Shown here: piece by piece, positions 1 through 7,931 of the stretch
Position numbering within the stretch: the first letter of the stretch is position 1
Layout of the letters: every line of letters begins with the position of its first letter
Source: DATLRC01 sp035478435
Lineage (GTDB): Bacteria; Patescibacteriota; Saccharimonadia; Saccharimonadales; UBA4665
Direction of reading: 5' to 3'
Assembly (NCBI GenBank): GCA_035478435.1
Contig: DATIJT010000019.1
Span: forward strand, 26,672-90,671
Length of the DNA stretch: 64,000 bases
The notes under the pieces: model-generated
Told to the model about the DNA's origin: nothing
What the model saw: only the letters and a program-made list of their open reading frames with translations
Database searches by the model: none
Position numbers and translations under genes: made by a program

Positions 1-68
1 CCGTGAAAGCCTATGATACAGACGGCAATATAGGCCAAAGTTCAATTATGGCTTGGGTAAACCCGTAA
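1..68 (+). CDS. 3' end of an unidentified, probably extracellular protein (partial)
   Basis: The window opens inside a gene. Reading from base 3, the frame is open and ends at TAA (66-68). The visible ~21 residues include AYDTDGNIG, a pattern common at the end of Ig-like or fibronectin-III-like beta-sandwich domains of secreted proteins. Nothing else can be said because the body lies outside the window. Bases 69-212 hold no gene I can support. Confidence 0.4.
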   Translation, partial: VKAYDTDGNIGQSSIMAWVNP

Positions 69-212
69 CAAATAAGGTTAGATCAAGACCTATGGTTCAT
101 TTCCGTACTGCCTCTAGCTCATTTTGCTTAGATTACTCCTACCTCACAAGATTAACTTTCCTGGATGCTTGCATGGATCAAGCTGATTGCTATTTATGCT
201 AAGCTTTAGATT

Positions 213-602
213 ATGAAATCGGTTGTTGTTTGTGGGTCGAAGCGCTATAGCAAAGAAATCGCGGACTTTTGCAAAGATTTGCAAAATCTAGGCGTGCTGG
301 TGTTTGAACCAAGTATCCAGCAGCCGATTGCCGAGGCTTCCAAAATCCATTCCGATTATGTAACCGCTAAAGTATTCAAAGGCTTGACGCTAGAGCACTT
401 TGACTGGATTCGTAAAGCCGAGGTTTGTTTCGTCTTTAATAAGGACGATTATGTCGGCGCTAGCGTGACGCTGGAAATTGGCTATGCTAGCGCCCTGGGC
501 AAGCCGATTTTTGCCCTGTCCGCTAAAACCGGCGATCCCTGCCGCGACGTGCTGATTGACAAGGTCGTTACCACTCCCAAGCAACTTGCCGCCTTGCTTT
601 GA
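213..602 (+). CDS. nucleoside 2-deoxyribosyltransferase-like protein
   Basis: 129 residues with a Rossmann-like start (VVVCGSKRY) and a C-terminal block, GASVTLEIGYASALGKPIFA, that resembles the nucleoside 2-deoxyribosyltransferase / YtoQ-like fold, where the glutamate (E88 here) would be the catalytic acid. Members cleave or transfer the base of (deoxy)nucleotides. The NUDIX gene starts one base after this stop, so the two are probably co-translated and may act together in nucleotide clean-up. That role is inferred from fold and neighbour only. Confidence 0.6.
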   Translation: MKSVVVCGSKRYSKEIADFCKDLQNLGVLVFEPSIQQPIAEASKIHSDYVTAKVFKGLTLEHFDWIRKAEVCFVFNKDDYVGASVTLEIGYASALGKPIFALSAKTGDPCRDVLIDKVVTTPKQLAALL

Positions 603-603
603 T

Positions 604-1014
604 ATGAAAAAGATTAAACTAGCCGGTTGCGTGATCGCAGACGACTACGGCCGGATTTTGCTAGTGCACCGCAATACCGATCAGTTCCACCACTGGGAAC
701 TGCCGGGAGGTAAAGTTGAAAAAGATGAAACCGCCGAAGCGGCGGCTGTGCGTGAAATCTACGAAGAGCTAGGCGTGCAAGCGCGGTTGGTGCGGACGCT
801 GGGCAGTGATGACTGCGTAGACGAAAACGGCGACTTCCATTTCTTATGGTTTCAGGCGGTAATCGTGAGCGGTACGCCAAAGCTACAAGAAACGGATAAG
901 TTTGATGATTTTGATTACTTTGACCTGGAAGACCTCATGAGCCTGGCGCTCTCCGCCAATATGCAGGTCTTGTACCCGAAACTGGCTTCCGGAGAAATAC
1001 CCCTTAATATTTAA
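604..1014 (+). CDS. NUDIX hydrolase
   Basis: 136 residues. The NUDIX box is intact: GGKVEKDETAEAAAVREIYEEL matches GX5EX7REUXEEXGU, whose glutamates bind Mg2+ for cleavage of nucleoside-diphosphate-linked substrates. The substrate cannot be read from sequence. I chose ATG 604 over a longer in-frame start at 556, because 556 lies inside the upstream gene and 604 follows that stop by one base, which suits translational coupling. A second NUDIX gene sits at 13853. Confidence 0.85.
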   Translation: MKKIKLAGCVIADDYGRILLVHRNTDQFHHWELPGGKVEKDETAEAAAVREIYEELGVQARLVRTLGSDDCVDENGDFHFLWFQAVIVSGTPKLQETDKFDDFDYFDLEDLMSLALSANMQVLYPKLASGEIPLNI

Positions 1015-1047
1015 GGGTAAACATATGTATCATGGTAATATTTACCT

Positions 1048-1545
1048 ATGCCAAAAAACCGTTCCTGGGAAGATGAAGCCTTGGTTCAGGCAGTCAAGGA
1101 GTCTTTTAGTATTAGAATGGTAATTCAAAAGTTAGGGCTGATACCGGCTGGTGGTAACTACCAACAGGTTAAACGTCGCATTGCGGAACTTACACTAGAC
1201 ATTACTCATTTCACCGGCATGGGGTGGAATACCGGAGTCAGGAAAAGAACAATGGTACCAGCTTTACCAATTGAGGAACTTTTAGTAGAGAACTCTTTGG
1301 CTCAAAGCTATAAACTAAAAAACAGGCTTTTCCTTTTGGGTCTTAAGGAGGCTAAGTGCGAGCTTTGTGGTTGGGCTGAGCGATCACCTGATGGCAGGAT
1401 TCCGGTAGAACTTGATCATATAAATGGGACTCACAGCGATAATCGCTTAGAGAATTTAAGAATACTATGTCCGAATTGCCATAGCCTTCAACCCACACAT
1501 CGTGGTAAAAATAAGAGGGTAAAATTACGCAATGTGACCCATTAA
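1048..1545 (+). CDS. HNH endonuclease with N-terminal helical domain
   Basis: 165 residues. The C-terminus carries an HNH/beta-beta-alpha-metal nuclease: CELC...LDHINGTHSDNRLENLRILCPNCHS, with two CxxC zinc pairs, the D-H general base and the N and H of the motif. The N-terminal ~50 residues look like a helix-turn-helix module that could read DNA. A possible -10 box TAATAT (1036-1041) would put the transcription start on the ATG. The gene ends one base before tRNA-Leu. This placement resembles free-standing homing-type HNH genes; the biological target is unknown. Confidence 0.8.
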   Translation: MPKNRSWEDEALVQAVKESFSIRMVIQKLGLIPAGGNYQQVKRRIAELTLDITHFTGMGWNTGVRKRTMVPALPIEELLVENSLAQSYKLKNRLFLLGLKEAKCELCGWAERSPDGRIPVELDHINGTHSDNRLENLRILCPNCHSLQPTHRGKNKRVKLRNVTH

Positions 1546-1546
1546 T

Positions 1547-1632
1547 GCGTGGGTGGCGGAATTGGTATACGCTCAGCACTTAAAATGCTGTGTCCAAAAG
1601 ACATGCGGGTTCAAGTCCCGCCCCACGCACCA
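1547..1632 (+). tRNA. tRNA-Leu(UAA)
   Basis: The acceptor stem GCGTGGG (1547-1553) pairs with CCCACGC (1622-1628). Anticodon stem CAGCA/TGCTG encloses loop CTTAAAA, anticodon TAA. A long type II variable arm (TGTC...GACA) is as expected for leucine tRNA. The T arm is GCGGG TTCAAGT CCCGC. Discriminator A is followed by an encoded CCA. Confidence 0.95.
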
Positions 1633-1672
1633 CAAAGTTGAGATAAGCCTAACGTTGTTTGACTCGCGTTTC

Positions 1673-1750
1673 GGGGCATTGGCGCAGCCCGGCTAGCGCG
1701 CCTGCATCGCACGCAGGAGGTCGGGAGTTCAAATCTCCCATGCTCCACCA
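1673..1750 (+). tRNA. tRNA-Ala(CGC)
   Basis: Acceptor GGGGCAT (1673-1679) pairs with ATGCTCC (1740-1746) and contains the G3-U70 wobble pair that identifies alanine tRNA. Anticodon stem CCTGC/GCAGG encloses ATCGCAC, anticodon CGC. The T arm is GGGAG TTCAAAT CTCCC and CCA is encoded. Confidence 0.93.
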
Positions 1751-1877
1751 CGTCACAGTACGACGCCAACTTCTGTCTTAGCAAGATTAGCTTTGCTACT
1801 CTTGCTAGACTAAAGTTTTTGTCGACTGCTCCTTTAAATTTTGCAAACAGTTCCTTGGTTTGCAAAATTGGTTCAGT

Positions 1878-1905
1878 TTGGCTAGAAATACTTCTTATGT
1901 ATAAT
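1878..1905 (+). promoter_or_regulatory. sigma70-type promoter for the secreted-protein gene at 1956
   Basis: TTGGCT (1878-1883), 16-base spacer, TATAAT (1900-1905). The short leader that follows has a small hairpin (GGTACTT/AAGTGCC) just before the CAGGAGA ribosome site. Confidence 0.65.
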
Positions 1906-1955
1906 CAAAACAGAATTAAACTAAAACGGTACTTTAAAAGTGCCAGGAGAAATCC

Positions 1956-3248
1956 ATGAACCCCGACGAAGCAGCATCTTCAAGTCCAAGCCCAGCAACA
2001 CCAAATACTCCGGATTCCAGTAGTCCACCTACCGAACCGGCCACAGTTGAGGACACCATTACGCCTGAACCAACGGCCACGCCCGGCCAAGTAACAAGCC
2101 CGGGTGGCGCAGCGACCTCGGTTCCAAATGAAGCAACTCCCAGCGCTTCTAACACGCCCAGTCAAGCCAGCCAAGAAATGTCCCCTAGCACCAGCCCGGC
2201 TATGGCGAGCCATAACACGAAGATGGGCCCAAACAAAAAACGTCGCCTAACTTTACTGGTGATTATTGTCATTGCCGCTTTGGTGCTGATAAGCGGCGCG
2301 GTAGCAGCCTATTACGCCTATGTTTTGCCAAACCAGCCGGACAAGGTGCTTAAGACAGCTATCGAAAACACGCTTCAGCAAAAAACCACCAACCTCAAAG
2401 GTACTTTTACGGCTGATTCGACTGATAGTGCCCACCCTAGCTCGTTCAAACTAGACGTTCAGGGCTCAAGCGATGCTGGCGCTAAAGCCACGGACTTCAC
2501 GCTAACGCTGACTACCGCCGGCGTTACTTTCCCGCTCGAAGTCAGGCTGGTAGACCAAAACCTATATATGAAAGTCGGCGATTTGACTACCCTGGTAGGG
2601 CTGCTAAATGGTTTCAGCCCGCAAATTGGCGGTGCCGCCAGCGCCCTGGCCAAAAGCGTATCCAACAAATGGATCGTCTTTGACAGCACGCTGCTTAAAC
2701 AAGCTGGCGCCGGCTGTTTCCTGGATAATAGCTGGGCGCTCACCAAGGCCGACATCACCTATCTAGAGAGCCAGTACGAAACTAACAAATTCGTAGATAT
2801 TAAAAGTACCGCTGACGATACAGTTGATGGCCAGGCCGCCAAAAAATTTGTGCTGTCTATGGATGATAATAAGGGAGCGGCTTACTTTAAAACCCTGGAC
2901 CAAATGCCGACCGTCAAAGCCCTGAGCAGCTGTAGCAAAGCCAAGAGCCAACCACTCGACACTAAATTCCTGGCTGACGGCGACCACACCCCGCTGACCG
3001 TTTGGGTAGACAAAGCCAACAAACGGATAGTCAAAGTCGAAATGCAAAGCACGGCTCAGGATTTGCAAAAAAGCCACCAGAAAGGCACGGCCACTGTCAG
3101 CATCAGTTACGACAAAGTCACTGTCACCGCGCCGCAGGGCGCTGAACCGGCCTTGCAAGTGCTTTCAGAGCTACAGCAGGAACTTAGCAAGAACCCCGGG
3201 CTACAAAGTCTATTCGGCGGCGGTGCCAAAAATAGCTTTTCGTTTTAG
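1956..3248 (+). CDS. membrane-anchored protein with large extracytoplasmic domain, unknown function
   Basis: 430 residues. The first ~90 are low-complexity Ser/Pro/Thr/Ala and probably disordered, followed by a basic KKRR stop-transfer and one transmembrane helix (about residues 94-117). About 300 residues then lie outside the cell. That outer part has alternating beta-strand-like segments and two Cys (in GCFLD and SSCSK) that could form a disulphide, reminiscent of LppX/LolA-like lipid-carrier folds; I would not assign a function on that alone. It is transcribed from its own promoter and followed by an alpha/beta hydrolase. Confidence 0.7.
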   Translation: MNPDEAASSSPSPATPNTPDSSSPPTEPATVEDTITPEPTATPGQVTSPGGAATSVPNEATPSASNTPSQASQEMSPSTSPAMASHNTKMGPNKKRRLTLLVIIVIAALVLISGAVAAYYAYVLPNQPDKVLKTAIENTLQQKTTNLKGTFTADSTDSAHPSSFKLDVQGSSDAGAKATDFTLTLTTAGVTFPLEVRLVDQNLYMKVGDLTTLVGLLNGFSPQIGGAASALAKSVSNKWIVFDSTLLKQAGAGCFLDNSWALTKADITYLESQYETNKFVDIKSTADDTVDGQAAKKFVLSMDDNKGAAYFKTLDQMPTVKALSSCSKAKSQPLDTKFLADGDHTPLTVWVDKANKRIVKVEMQSTAQDLQKSHQKGTATVSISYDKVTVTAPQGAEPALQVLSELQQELSKNPGLQSLFGGGAKNSFSF

Positions 3249-3278
3249 CCATCGTGGCCACCAACCGAAACCAAGCGG

Positions 3279-3284
3279 TATAAT
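3279..3284 (+). promoter_or_regulatory. -10 box of a leaderless promoter
   Basis: TATAAT at 3279-3284 sits within the small palindrome GGTATAATACC. Counting the last base as -7 puts +1 exactly on the ATG at 3291, and there is no Shine-Dalgarno. Confidence 0.55.
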
Positions 3285-3290
3285 ACCGAT

Positions 3291-4043
3291 ATGCAAGTTA
3301 TTGTTGAACAGCTCTTGACCCACTATGACCTGAAAGGGGAAGGCAAGCTAGTGTTACTGCTGCACGGCTGGGGCGATAATCTCCACAGTTTCGATGATTT
3401 AAAAGCTAAATTAAGCCGCCAGTACCAGGTGGTAGTTTTAGATTTGCCTGGTTTTGGCAATTCCCAGCCGCCTTTAAAAGTCTGGGGCTTGGACGATTAC
3501 GCTAAATTTGTACGTCAGTTTTTGGAAAAATTAGGCTTGCCCCAGCCTTACGCCATCATTGGCCATTCTAATGGCGGGGCGCTGGCTATTAGGGCGCTGG
3601 CCACGGAGGAACTAAAGGCCAAACGGTTGGTACTGATAGCCGCTTCCGGGATCCGTAACACCCAGCGGTTCAAAAAATTATCGCTCAAAATCGTGGCCAA
3701 AACCGGCAAAGCCACTACTTTTTGGTTGCCCGGACGCTACCGCCAGGTGCTGCGTAAAAAACTCTATGGCACCATTGGCTCAGACATGTTGGTAGCCCCG
3801 AATTTACAGGAAACTTTTAAGAAAACCGTCCGCCAAGATGTGCGGGCCGACGCTGCCAAACTTAAACTGCCGACCTTATTAATTTATGGCGACCAAGACC
3901 AGGCTGTGCCGCTTCAGGATGGCCAAATTTACCATCGGCTGATCAAAGGCTCGGAGTTGAAAGTTGTCGAAGGGGCAGGACACTTCGCGCATCACGACCA
4001 ACCTGAAGTAGTGGCTAAAGCTATTGAGGAATTTTTGAAATGA
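3291..4043 (+). CDS. alpha/beta-fold hydrolase
   Basis: 250 residues with a standard alpha/beta hydrolase layout: oxyanion-hole HGWGDN (~residue 25), nucleophile elbow GHSNGG with Ser93, the acid region YGDQDQAVP and the catalytic His in GAGHFAHHD near the C-terminus. The family includes esterases, lipases and C-C hydrolases, and the substrate is not evident. The stop codon TGA is formed by the left end of the repeat element at 4041. A leaderless start is likely. Confidence 0.82.
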   Translation: MQVIVEQLLTHYDLKGEGKLVLLLHGWGDNLHSFDDLKAKLSRQYQVVVLDLPGFGNSQPPLKVWGLDDYAKFVRQFLEKLGLPQPYAIIGHSNGGALAIRALATEELKAKRLVLIAASGIRNTQRFKKLSLKIVAKTGKATTFWLPGRYRQVLRKKLYGTIGSDMLVAPNLQETFKKTVRQDVRADAAKLKLPTLLIYGDQDQAVPLQDGQIYHRLIKGSELKVVEGAGHFAHHDQPEVVAKAIEEFLK

Positions 4044-4205
4044 ACCCATTTCAATTCTCCAGTCTGTTAAGTGAAACGCCTGTTGGTGAGTGCCAGGTGG
4101 CAGTTGTTGCGAGGAAGCGTACCTTTAGATACGCTGACGAGGAAAACCGACAGCTGGTGCCGCCAACAGGCGTTGAAGCTGGAGGGGAGGGTTGAAATGG
4201 GTTCA
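4041..4205. repeat. family A palindromic element, copy A1 (supplies murF-like start codon)
   Basis: 165 bp. The ends are a perfect inverted repeat: TGAACCCATTTCAA at 4041 and TTGAAATGGGTTCA ending at 4205. The interior continues as an imperfect palindrome centred on CGTACCTTTAGATACG. The left end supplies the TGA of the hydrolase; the right end carries GGGAGGG-TTGAA-ATG, the ribosome site and initiation codon of the next gene. It is the reverse complement of the copy at 57187 with about five differences. Confidence 0.88.
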
Positions 4206-5645
4206 ATGATTGGCAGCTTATGGTTTCTATATGGCCCGCGCTACGCCAGCACCATTGTCTATATGCTGCAAAGCACCGAATACCAAGCCGGGCCTTACTT
4301 AAAATGGCTGTGGCGGACTAAAGATTTCAGCCACGTGTCGCAGCGGCGGACGCTGGTCCGCACCAAGGCTGCCCGTTTGCTACTACTCGGCTTAGTGCTC
4401 GGCATGTTGCTCCAAGCTTTAATCGGCCTGCTGCTGATTATCCTGGGGGTTTGGTATGGTTTGGCCGGCGGGGTAGCCTTTGGCCTAGCCATAATCATTG
4501 CCTACCCGTTTGTTTGGTCGCATTTGGTTGTAGTGCCACTGCTATTTGGCAAATGGTTGATAGTGGCCCCTAAAGAGCGGCGGCTAGTGGCTGACTCCGA
4601 AGCAATCTTTGCCAGCCACCCCGGTATTAAAATAGCCGTTGCCGGCAGTTACGGTAAAACGACCATGAAAGAACTGCTAGCTACCGTGCTCAGTGAAGGC
4701 AAAAAGGTGGCCGCCACGCCGGCCAATAAAAACGTCGCCGTCAGCCACGCCCAGTTCGCCCAAAAACTACAAGGCAATGAGGACATGTTGATCATTGAGT
4801 ACGGCGAGGGCGCACCCGGCGATGTCGCTCGTTTCTCAGCCATCACTCACCCGACCCATGCCATTATTACCGGCCTGGCGCCGGCCCATTTGGACCATTA
4901 CCCGACTCTAGAAGCCGCCGGGCAGGATATTTTCGCGGTGGCCGACTATCTACAAGGCAAAAATGTTTATGTCAATGACGAATCCCAGGCCATCAAGTCG
5001 TTCATCAAAAATTCCTATCACGTTTTCAATAACCTCGGCGCTTTGGGCTGGAAGGTGAAGGATGTAAAGGTCAGCCTGCAAGGGCTGAAATTCAAACTGC
5101 AAAAAGGCAAACAATCGCTGGAGCTGGAGAGCGGCCTGGTCGGGCGGCACCAGATAGCGGTTTTAGCTTTGGTAGCCGCCCTTGGTCTGGAGCTGGGCTT
5201 AAGCGCTGAACAAATAAGGAGGGGAATTGCCAAAACAGTTTCTTTCGAGCACCGTATGCAACCCTATCAACTGGGCGGCGCCTGGGTAATTGACGATACT
5301 TATAACGGCAATATCGAAGGCATCCGCGCTGGCACCGAGCTTATAAAAGAACTGCCGGCCAAGCGCAAAATTTACGTCACCCCAGGTCTGGTCGACCAGG
5401 GCGAGGAAATCGCCAAAGTCCATGTCGAAATGGGTAAATTGATAGCCGAAGCCCAACCCGATCTGGTGGTGCTAATGCGAAATTCGGTGACTCAATACAT
5501 CCAAACCGGCCTAAAAGAGTCTGGTTTCCAGGGCGAGCTAAGGTTAGAGACTGATCCGCTGAACTTTTACGCCAACTTGGAGCATTTCGTAGCAGCAGGT
5601 GATTTAGTGCTAATGCAAAACGACTGGACCGACAATTACGCCTGA
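4197..5645 (+). CDS. murF: MurF-like UDP-MurNAc-peptide ligase with N-terminal membrane segment
   Basis: 482 residues from ATG 4197. Residues ~60-108 are strongly hydrophobic (two membrane helices), unusual for soluble MurF. The ligase core follows: P-loop AGSYGKTTMKE (~149-159), then PANKNVAVSHAQF, IIEYGEGAPGD, an AHLDHY block and DDTYNGN, typical of Mur ligases that add D-Ala-D-Ala to the muropeptide. ddl lies directly downstream, fitting cell-wall synthesis. An upstream start at 4071 would translate through the repeat and is rejected. The element right end gives SD and ATG; a second ATG (4206) three codons on may be the ancestral start. Confidence 0.82.
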   Translation: MGSMIGSLWFLYGPRYASTIVYMLQSTEYQAGPYLKWLWRTKDFSHVSQRRTLVRTKAARLLLLGLVLGMLLQALIGLLLIILGVWYGLAGGVAFGLAIIIAYPFVWSHLVVVPLLFGKWLIVAPKERRLVADSEAIFASHPGIKIAVAGSYGKTTMKELLATVLSEGKKVAATPANKNVAVSHAQFAQKLQGNEDMLIIEYGEGAPGDVARFSAITHPTHAIITGLAPAHLDHYPTLEAAGQDIFAVADYLQGKNVYVNDESQAIKSFIKNSYHVFNNLGALGWKVKDVKVSLQGLKFKLQKGKQSLELESGLVGRHQIAVLALVAALGLELGLSAEQIRRGIAKTVSFEHRMQPYQLGGAWVIDDTYNGNIEGIRAGTELIKELPAKRKIYVTPGLVDQGEEIAKVHVEMGKLIAEAQPDLVVLMRNSVTQYIQTGLKESGFQGELRLETDPLNFYANLEHFVAAGDLVLMQNDWTDNYA

Positions 5646-5652
5646 GGGCTGC

Positions 5653-5658
5653 TATACT
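5653..5658 (+). promoter_or_regulatory. extended -10 promoter, leaderless ddl
   Basis: TGC-TATACT, hexamer 5653-5658, predicts +1 at 5665, the A of the ddl ATG. No ribosome site is visible. Confidence 0.55.
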
Positions 5659-5664
5659 TTAAAG

Positions 5665-6819
5665 ATGAGCAAACAGACAGTAGCTGTCATCTTCGGGTCG
5701 CGTTCGGCCGAGCACGATGTGTCGATCATTACGGCGCTGGCCGGCATTATCAAACCGCTGGAACTGACTAAAAAATACGAAGTTGTGCCAGTCTACATCG
5801 CCAAAGATGGTCGCTGGTTTAGCCACCCTTTGCTAAAAGATATAGCTATTTTCACTAGCGGCAAGATTGAACAGTTGATGGCCCGCGAAAAGCCCGTGGC
5901 GCTCCAATTTGATGGAGGTTTGACTCTGCTGAAGCCGGGTCTCAAAAACCAGAAAATCAAGATTGATATTGTTTTCCCAGCTACTCACGGGACCCACGGT
6001 GAAGACGGCGAACTGATGGGGCTGCTGGAACTGGCCAACGTGCCTTATGTGGGCTGTGATATGAGCTCGAGCGTGTTAGCTATGGATAAAGTGCTGGCTA
6101 AAATCATGGCCGCCGAAGCTGGTGTGCTAACTAGCAAATACCACTGGTTTTACGCCAAGGATTTTGCGGACAACAGAGGCAAAATCCTAAAAAGACTTGA
6201 AGGTCTAAGCTATCCCCTGTTTGTGAAGCCGCCGCACTTGGGCTCCAGCATTGGCATTACCAAGGTTAAAAATCAAACAGAGCTGCAAAACGCCATAGAA
6301 GTAGCCGCCCATTATGACGACAAAGTGCTGGTAGAAGAAGCCGTACCCAACTTATTAGAAGTTACCGTGCCGATTATGGGCAATGACAGCCCGCGCCCGG
6401 CTTTTGTGGAGCAACCGCTGACGACCGCTGAGGATTTCTTTGATTTCGACACCAAATACATGCAGGGCGGCAAAAAAGGCAAGAACGCCAAGCAGGGCAC
6501 CCAGGGGTACAGCCAATTACCTGCCGACTTACCCTCAAGTCTCTACAAAACAGCCGAGGAAACGGCCCTTAAAGTTTATAAGGCTTTAGGTTGTAGCGGC
6601 ATTGCCCGGATAGATCTATTGATCGACGGCAAGACCAACAAAATCTACTTTAACGAAGTTAACCCCTTGCCAGGCAGCTTGTATGCCCACAACTGGCGGG
6701 CGGCTGGCGTGTCTAGTGTTCAGCTCGTAGAGGATCTAATTGACTTCGCCAAAGAACGCCACACCCAAAAGCAAAAACTGGCCACTGTTTTCGACACCAA
6801 CTACTTGAAACAATTTTGA
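5665..6819 (+). CDS. ddl: D-alanine--D-alanine ligase
   Basis: 384 residues, ATP-grasp family, slightly longer than the usual 310-370. The N-terminal VAVIFGSRSAEHDVSIITA is the Ddl signature, followed by THGTHGEDGELMGLLELANVPYVGCD, the ATP-grasp lysines (FVKPPHLGSSIGI) and the C-terminal metal site FNEVNPLPGSL. It makes the D-Ala-D-Ala dipeptide used by the MurF-like enzyme encoded immediately upstream. A short insertion (GGKKGKNAKQGTQGYS) replaces the usual omega-loop area. Probably leaderless. Confidence 0.93.
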   Translation: MSKQTVAVIFGSRSAEHDVSIITALAGIIKPLELTKKYEVVPVYIAKDGRWFSHPLLKDIAIFTSGKIEQLMAREKPVALQFDGGLTLLKPGLKNQKIKIDIVFPATHGTHGEDGELMGLLELANVPYVGCDMSSSVLAMDKVLAKIMAAEAGVLTSKYHWFYAKDFADNRGKILKRLEGLSYPLFVKPPHLGSSIGITKVKNQTELQNAIEVAAHYDDKVLVEEAVPNLLEVTVPIMGNDSPRPAFVEQPLTTAEDFFDFDTKYMQGGKKGKNAKQGTQGYSQLPADLPSSLYKTAEETALKVYKALGCSGIARIDLLIDGKTNKIYFNEVNPLPGSLYAHNWRAAGVSSVQLVEDLIDFAKERHTQKQKLATVFDTNYLKQF

Positions 6820-6837
6820 TCTGTAAATTTTTATCTT

Positions 6838-7007
6838 AGAGCTAATCCACATCTATCTGCTAATAGCGAAACTTTAGCAGCTGCCATGATTTTTAACCTG
6901 TTTTATCGGCTTTTGGTCGTACCCGTAGGTACGAACCGAAAACGAAAAACAGGTTAAAAGTGGCAGACCTGAAGTTTTTAGCTAACAGATAGATGTGGAT
7001 TAGCTCT
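6838..7007. repeat. family A-like long palindrome, copy A7
   Basis: 170 bp with a 22-bp terminal inverted repeat beginning AGAGCTAATCCACATCTATC and ending with its complement at 7007. The inner arms include AACCTGTTTT/AAAACAGGTT and a centre CGTACCCGTAGGTACG. It has the same build as the other A elements but an unrelated arm sequence. It begins 18 bases after ddl and may serve as its transcription end. Confidence 0.75.
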
Positions 7008-7038
7008 TACTAAAAGTTTATGATACAAATATAGATCA

Positions 7039-7908
7039 ATGGGGAAGGTGCCTGTAAAAAAATCTTACGAATTTGAGCTTTGGATTGTTATATTCACGCT
7101 CGGAATTTGCTTGTGGGGCTCGGTTTTAGCCAATCCTCTGAAGGCGCCCGGAAACAAAATATCCGAATTATCTAATTATAAAATTGCAAAAGTGTTAAAC
7201 CCAACACCGGTAAAACTTTCTTCTAAACTGAGCAGTGTTGCCACTGCGCCGCCTAAATTAGCCGCGGACGGAAATTTGCTAAAGGCCTTACCTGATTGTT
7301 CAAAAGTGGCCTGCTTGGCCCTAACTTTTGATGACGGCCCGAACCCCAATACTACGCCCGAAATTCTAAATATTTTGGAAGAACATAGCGTGGCGGCTAC
7401 TTTTTTTGTAGTCGGTATCCGTATACCTGGCCACGAAGACTTGCTGCAACGCATGCAAGCGGGCGGCCAAGAGATTGGTAACCATAGTTGGAGCCACCCC
7501 AATTTTACGAAGCTAACGCCCGAACAAATCAAGCAGCAGATAAATCAAACCCAAGCCGCTGTAGTCACGGCTGGCGTGCCGGCTCCCACCTTATTTCGGC
7601 CGCCTTACGGGGCTATCAACCAAACAGTCATTGACAACGTACCCCTGACTTTCATGTTTTGGAACGAAGACCCCAAAGACTGGGCGGCCAATACCCCAGA
7701 GGAAGTAGTAAAAGCCGTCGAAGCTTCAGCCAAACCGGGAGGGGTGATTGAACTGCACGACATTTACCACGTTACCACTAACGCTTTGCCGAAGATTTTG
7801 GATGATTTAACCGCCCAGGGCTTCCACTTCGTAACCGTCAGCCAGCTGTTAAACCTGACGCCTGAAACTCGCGGCCAATTCTACGGCCGCCACCAACCTG
7901 TGCTATAA
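7039..7908 (+). CDS. polysaccharide deacetylase (NodB domain), membrane anchored
   Basis: 289 residues. A single N-terminal membrane helix (~13-32) is followed by a linker and a NodB-homology domain from ~residue 90: motif 1 TFDDGPNPNTT (Asp base and zinc ligand), motif 2 HSWSH (zinc histidines), motif 3 RPPYGA, motif 4 DPKDWAA and motif 5 IELHD. All catalytic residues are present. Such enzymes remove acetyl groups from peptidoglycan or other N-acetylated glycans at the cell surface, in keeping with murF and ddl upstream. Confidence 0.9.
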   Translation: MGKVPVKKSYEFELWIVIFTLGICLWGSVLANPLKAPGNKISELSNYKIAKVLNPTPVKLSSKLSSVATAPPKLAADGNLLKALPDCSKVACLALTFDDGPNPNTTPEILNILEEHSVAATFFVVGIRIPGHEDLLQRMQAGGQEIGNHSWSHPNFTKLTPEQIKQQINQTQAAVVTAGVPAPTLFRPPYGAINQTVIDNVPLTFMFWNEDPKDWAANTPEEVVKAVEASAKPGGVIELHDIYHVTTNALPKILDDLTAQGFHFVTVSQLLNLTPETRGQFYGRHQPVL

Positions 7909-7909
7909 T
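7904..7909 (+). promoter_or_regulatory. extended -10 promoter before guaA
   Basis: TGC-TATAAT, hexamer 7904-7909, lies inside the 3' end of the deacetylase gene. It predicts +1 near 7916 and a 16-base leader containing GTGAGG before ATG 7932. Confidence 0.5.
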
Positions 7910-7931
7910 CCTGGTCATAAGTGAGGTTTGT

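Noticed and set aside
4071..4196. 42-residue N-terminal extension of the MurF-like protein
   Set aside because: It would be translated from the interior of element A1, and the ribosome site fits ATG 4197.
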